Assembly (NCBI GenBank): GCA_905210085.1
Contig: CAJLVJ010000061.1
Location: forward strand, 1-9,037
DNA length: 9,037 nt
DNA from: an uncultured Collinsella sp.
GTDB lineage: Bacteria; Actinomycetota; Coriobacteriia; Coriobacteriales; Coriobacteriaceae
Direction of reading: 5' to 3'
Positions 6,568-9,037 of the stretch are shown here, one piece after another. The notes beneath the pieces are model-generated. The model was given only the letters and a program-made list of their open reading frames with translations, was not told the DNA's origin and ran no database searches. How positions within the stretch are numbered: position 1 is the first letter of the stretch; each line of letters opens with the position of its first letter. Position numbers and translations under genes: made by a program.

Positions 6568-6608
6568 AACATCTGCGAGAACACTCGGGCATCGCCCGCT
6601 TTTGCATG

Positions 6609-6646
6609 AAAAAAGACCGAGCCCGCGCAGCCGCGGACCCGGTCTT
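6609..6646 (-). terminator. Rho-independent terminator of cstA
   Basis: On the minus strand a 15-bp stem with two G-T wobbles (AAGACCGGGTCCGCG with CGCGGGCTCGGTCTT) encloses a GCTG loop and is followed by TTTT. It begins about 40 nt after the cstA stop codon and ends that transcript before the JetD-like gene, whose promoter lies beyond it. Confidence 0.9.
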
Positions 6647-6686
6647 ATCGAGTTGTATAGATGTGACGTTCAACTCGTCAGGTCGA

Positions 6687-8576
6687 TTACGCCTTGGCAG
6701 CCTCGGCGTCGGCGGGAGCCTCGGCGGCAGCGGCGCGGCCATACTCGACTTTGCCCATCTCGGACCACTCGGGCTCCTCGTCGGGCATGGAACCGGCCTC
6801 CTTGCCGAAGAACTCCTTGAGGCAGTTGACGGCAACGATGAGGCCCAGGACCATCAGCAGGACGGCGAAGACGAGCTGCAGGCCCTTGGTAGCGGCGACG
6901 GAAACGGCAGCCGTGGTGGCGGTAGCCGGGATGGTGCCGAAGAAACCGTAGGCCTGGACGGCGGTCATGCAGCCCATGGCGCTCTGGACCAGCGAAGTGA
7001 AGGTGCAGCAGAGCAGGAAGGCGACGGGCACGTAGAGCATCCAACCCTTGCGGCCGGTGCACTTACAGAACACGGCGAGGGTGATCATGGTCATACCGCC
7101 GAGCAGCTGGTTAGAAGCACCAAAGAGCGGCCAGATGTTGGCATAGCCACCAAAGGCGAGGGCGAGGCCAGGAAGCAGGGTAACGACCGTGGCGAACCAG
7201 GGGTTGCCGAGGACCTTCATGTAGCCGGCCTTGGACTCGATGGCCAGGGCGTCGTTGGTCTGGGCAAAGAACTCGGAGAACGAGGTGCGAGCGATGCGGG
7301 CGACGGCATCGAGCGAGGTCAGGGCCAGAGCGGAAACGTTCATGGTCATGAAGACGGTTGCGAGCGTGCCGTCAACGCCGAAGGCCTGCATACCGCGGGA
7401 GATGCCGGCGGCGAAGATCTGGAACGGGGTGGAAGCGACACCGGCGTTAAGGGCGCCGGTACCGGCGGTGTTCATGTCGGAGAACATGATACCGGCGACG
7501 ATGATGGCAAGGATGCCGACGAAGGACTCGACGATCATGGCGCCATAACCGACCTTGACGGCGTCCTGCTCCTTCTCGACCTGCTTGGAGGAGGTACCAG
7601 AAGAAACGAGGCTGTGGAAACCGGAGAGAGCACCGCAGGCAACGGAGACAAACAGGACCGGGAACATCATGCCCGAGGCAGTGGAGAAGCCGGTGAAGAC
7701 CGGAGCGGTGATAGTGGCCTGACCGTTGACGCCCAGGACGACGATGCCGAGGACAGCGCAGACGATCATGACGATCATCATGATGGAAGTAAGGTAGTCA
7801 CGCGGGGTCTTGAGCATCTGGATGGGCATAGCGCCAGCGAAGACCAGGTAGACCATGACGACGGCGAACCACTGGAACTTATCCAGGTAGACCGGGAACT
7901 GCATACCGACGGCGAACATGAGAACCATGAGGACCACGCCGGTGACGAACTCGGCAGCGCCGGTGAGGTTGAACTTCTTCTGGGCCCAACCAAAGGCGAT
8001 AGCGACGAAGGTGAACAGGATGGAAATGGTACCAGCGCAGCCGGCGGCATAGGACTTGGTGAAGTCGATGGCACCGGTAGCAGCACCAGAAGCGTCAACG
8101 GCCGGGGTGAACATGAACGTCTTGCAGACCATGTCGGTGAAAGCGGCGATGACAATGATGCAGAACAGCCAGCAGAACAGCAGGAACAGGCGACGGCCGG
8201 TCTTGCCGATGTACTTCTCGATGAGCTGAGCCAGGGACTTGCCGTTGTTCTTCATCGAGGCGTACAGGGCGCCAAAGTCGTGGACGGCGCCAAAGAAGAT
8301 GCCGCCGACGAGGACCCAGAGCACGACGGGAAGCCAGCCAAAGGCCATGGCGACGATCGTACCCGTAACAGGGCCGGCACCGCAGATCGAGCTGAACTGG
8401 TGCGAGAACGCGGTGAAGGCGGAGACGGGTGAGAAGCTGTTGCCGTCCTTCATGCGCTTGGCCGGCGTGAGGGCCTCTTTGTCAACGCCCCACTTGTTGG
8501 CCAGCCATCGGCCATAGCCCAGATAGCCGCAGGCGAGCACCGCCGCGGCCACAACCATGAGCAAAACTCCGTTCAT
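6687..8576 (-). CDS. cstA: CstA-family transporter (carbon starvation protein A family)
   Basis: The 629-residue polytopic membrane protein has about 16-18 hydrophobic segments. The family signature is at residues about 17-115: GYLGYGRWLA near the N-terminus, then FSHQFSSICGAGPVTGTIVAMAFGWLPVV (written here in its recognisable parts) and GAVHDFGALYASMKNNGKSL. Characterised CstA/BtsT relatives import pyruvate, and some are implicated in peptide uptake; the substrate here is not evident. The tail is hydrophilic and acidic/Ala-rich (AEAPADAEAAKA). The start is fixed by a strong AGAGGAGG about 7 nt before ATG 8576. It is a single-gene unit with its own promoter, a 235-nt leader containing an attenuator-like arrangement, and its own terminator. 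That leader suggests control by translation of an Ile/Val-rich leader peptide. Confidence 0.92.
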   Translation of the reverse strand: MNGVLLMVVAAAVLACGYLGYGRWLANKWGVDKEALTPAKRMKDGNSFSPVSAFTAFSHQFSSICGAGPVTGTIVAMAFGWLPVVLWVLVGGIFFGAVHDFGALYASMKNNGKSLAQLIEKYIGKTGRRLFLLFCWLFCIIVIAAFTDMVCKTFMFTPAVDASGAATGAIDFTKSYAAGCAGTISILFTFVAIAFGWAQKKFNLTGAAEFVTGVVLMVLMFAVGMQFPVYLDKFQWFAVVMVYLVFAGAMPIQMLKTPRDYLTSIMMIVMIVCAVLGIVVLGVNGQATITAPVFTGFSTASGMMFPVLFVSVACGALSGFHSLVSSGTSSKQVEKEQDAVKVGYGAMIVESFVGILAIIVAGIMFSDMNTAGTGALNAGVASTPFQIFAAGISRGMQAFGVDGTLATVFMTMNVSALALTSLDAVARIARTSFSEFFAQTNDALAIESKAGYMKVLGNPWFATVVTLLPGLALAFGGYANIWPLFGASNQLLGGMTMITLAVFCKCTGRKGWMLYVPVAFLLCCTFTSLVQSAMGCMTAVQAYGFFGTIPATATTAAVSVAATKGLQLVFAVLLMVLGLIVAVNCLKEFFGKEAGSMPDEEPEWSEMGKVEYGRAAAAEAPADAEAAKA

Positions 8577-8610
8577 TACATTTCCTCCTCTAAAAAGAAC
8601 TTCCTAGACA

Positions 8611-8650
8611 TAAAAAATGAGGGTCGTCGGTTGCGCTCGACGGCCCTCAT
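8611..8650 (-). terminator. Intrinsic terminator (attenuator) upstream of cstA
   Basis: On the minus strand ATGAGGGCCGTCG (8650-8638) pairs with CGACGACCCTCAT (8629-8617) over 13 bp with one wobble, loop of 8, followed directly by six T residues. It lies between the predicted promoter and the cstA Shine-Dalgarno on the same strand, where it would stop transcription early unless prevented. Confidence 0.85.
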
Positions 8651-8701
8651 CTTCATCAGCCGCCCGTTATCGTACGGGCTAGCTGTATGTGCTAACCCGC
8701 A

Positions 8702-8746
8702 TCAGATAATTACTACGCTGATAATGTTTAGCTGATGCGTGAACAT
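8702..8746 (-). CDS. Ile/Val-rich leader peptide MFTHQLNIISVVII of cstA
   Basis: A 14-codon frame starts at ATG 8746 and ends at TGA 8704-8702. AGAGGA (8762-8757) lies 10 nt before the ATG. An in-frame ATG at 8770 would give 22 residues (MIEEDFLD added) but lacks a clear Shine-Dalgarno. Six of the last seven residues are Ile or Val (IISVVII), encoded ATT ATC AGC GTA GTA ATT ATC. This resembles the Ile/Val runs of enterobacterial ilv leader peptides. The stop codon overlaps one arm of a leader stem (CTGATGCG), and a terminator follows about 50 nt later. By analogy, ribosome stalling at Ile/Val codons when charged tRNA is scarce would favour read-through into cstA. The sequence is short, so chance remains possible. 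Confidence 0.5.
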   Translation of the reverse strand: MFTHQLNIISVVII

Positions 8747-8817
8747 GTCTAAGAAATCCTCTTCAATCATGATGCGAACGATCCGTGCGTGTTCACATCC
8801 CCCAGTGGTTGAAAAGG

Positions 8818-8846
8818 AGTATGAAACTTTAGTTACCTAAAGTCAA
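8818..8846 (-). promoter_or_regulatory. Predicted cstA promoter with palindrome in the spacer
   Basis: On the minus strand TTGACT (8846-8841, 5/6 match) and CATACT (8823-8818, 4/6) are separated by 17 nt. The spacer is largely an inverted repeat ACTTTAG-GTAA-CTAAAGT (8843-8826), placed where a bound repressor would block RNA polymerase. The start would be near 8811. Confidence 0.55.
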
Positions 8847-8986
8847 CGCAAATTTGTAATGAATTTTCAACTTTTTTGGATTTCTCGGTATAAAACGCCA
8901 CTGACCTCGTACTTTACCTCACGACAGTTTTTGCATGAGAGATGCCCCTGAGAGCCGCGGGAGCCGGGCGGCGCATATGAACTTTC
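8847..8986. other. Intergenic stretch without recognised gene; possible plus-strand transcript start
   Basis: No coding frame of note is seen. TATAAA at 8889-8894 could be a plus-strand -10, but a matching -35 is poor (TTCAAC, 17 nt upstream). From about 8935 the plus strand is hairpin-prone: GCAT-GAGAG-ATGC and GCCGC...GCGGC. It runs into the second 51-nt element, so a small non-coding RNA ending in that hairpin is possible. Confidence 0.3.
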
Positions 8987-9037
8987 CTGCTCTACAGTCC
9001 TGCGCAAGACGGAAAGCACATTAAGTGCTTTCCTTTG
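8987..9037 (+). repeat. 51-nt repeat element, copy 2: conserved 25-mer plus hairpin
   Basis: The 25-mer (8987-9011) is identical to that of the copy at 4253-4277 and leads into GGAAAGCAC-ATTAA-GTGCTTTCC (9011-9033) and TTTG. It has the same length, loop and tail as copy 1; the eight differing bases are four compensated stem pairs. The upstream GCCGGGC and AACTTTC also resemble copy 1. The window ends at its last base, so anything downstream is unseen. Confidence 0.75.

Larger units (their letters stand above)
8577..8811 (-). promoter_or_regulatory. Long structured cstA leader, candidate transcription attenuator
   Basis: The predicted start near 8811 gives a leader of about 235 nt. In minus-strand order it holds CGCATC (8776-8771), a leader-peptide frame (8746-8702), CGCATCAG (8739-8732), CTGATGCG (8705-8698), a GCCCGT-ACGATA-ACGGGC hairpin (around 8662-8679), GCTGATG (8660-8654), the terminator, then the cstA Shine-Dalgarno. 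CTGATGCG can pair with either upstream CGCATC copy, and GCTGATG can also pair with CATCAGC, so several folds exclude one another. The exact antiterminator is not evident. No T-box sequence (TGGNACCGCG) was seen. Confidence 0.55.

Noticed and set aside
6474..8432. A 652-codon plus-strand open frame opposite cstA
   Set aside because: It is rich in Gly/Asp/Glu/His repeats produced by reading the GC-biased codons of a membrane protein backwards. The opposite strand gives a full CstA-family protein with Shine-Dalgarno and terminator.
8577..8811. T-box riboswitch ahead of cstA
   Set aside because: The conserved T-box antiterminator sequence is absent; a translated leader peptide explains the terminator better.
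8897..8903. GCCACTG, as in cobalamin riboswitches
   Set aside because: Only this 7-mer matches; the B12 box and the other conserved segments are absent.

Overview
The window looks like a chromosomal segment of a GC-rich Gram-positive actinobacterium of the class Coriobacteriia, most likely Collinsella or a close relative. This is inferred from base composition, Shine-Dalgarno style (GAAAGGGG, AGAGGAGG), the PTS/CstA gene content and a CwlM-type double peptidoglycan-binding protein. I could not run a database search to confirm it.

Layout: (1) Positions 3-2743, plus strand: the 3' part of a glucose/maltose-superfamily PTS permease (EIIC-EIIB) fused in frame to a Cof-type HAD phosphatase, then a trans-polyprenyl diphosphate synthase. 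(2) 2744-3946, plus strand: a CwlM-like protein with two peptidoglycan-binding domains and a C-terminal domain that looks like a degenerate amidase_3, then tRNA-Gln(UUG) with its own promoter and a strong intrinsic terminator. (3) 3947-4313: about 370 non-coding bases full of structure. It holds a 17-bp inverted copy of the tRNA T-arm, two near-identical palindromes, a third palindrome, and a 133-nt inverted repeat enclosing a terminator-like hairpin. (4) 4314-6503, minus strand: a 729-residue protein with an N-terminal helical domain, a long disordered Arg/Gly- and Glu/Ala/Lys-rich linker, and a C-terminal Toprim-like domain resembling Wadjet JetD (DUF2220). No jetABC is visible beside it. 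(5) 6609-8576, minus strand: a CstA-family transporter with its own terminator. (6) 8577-9037: the cstA leader, then an intergenic stretch ending in a second copy of the hairpin element from region 3.

Two observations stand out. The cstA leader has the parts of classical transcription attenuation: a promoter with a palindrome in its spacer, a short reading frame MFTHQLNIISVVII* ending in an Ile/Val run, competing complementary segments, and a 13-bp terminator hairpin with a six-U tail just before the cstA Shine-Dalgarno. This suggests that branched-chain aminoacyl-tRNA supply controls a pyruvate- or peptide-type transporter. Second, a 51-nt element occurs twice, at 4227-4277 on the minus strand and 8987-9037 on the plus strand. 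The copies share an identical 25-mer followed by a 9-bp hairpin in which all eight differences fall into four compensated base pairs, so the RNA fold appears to be under selection.

The PTS-HAD and prenyl synthase genes may be co-transcribed, since no terminator lies between them. The CwlM-like gene, tRNA-Gln, JetD-like gene and cstA appear to be separate transcription units.
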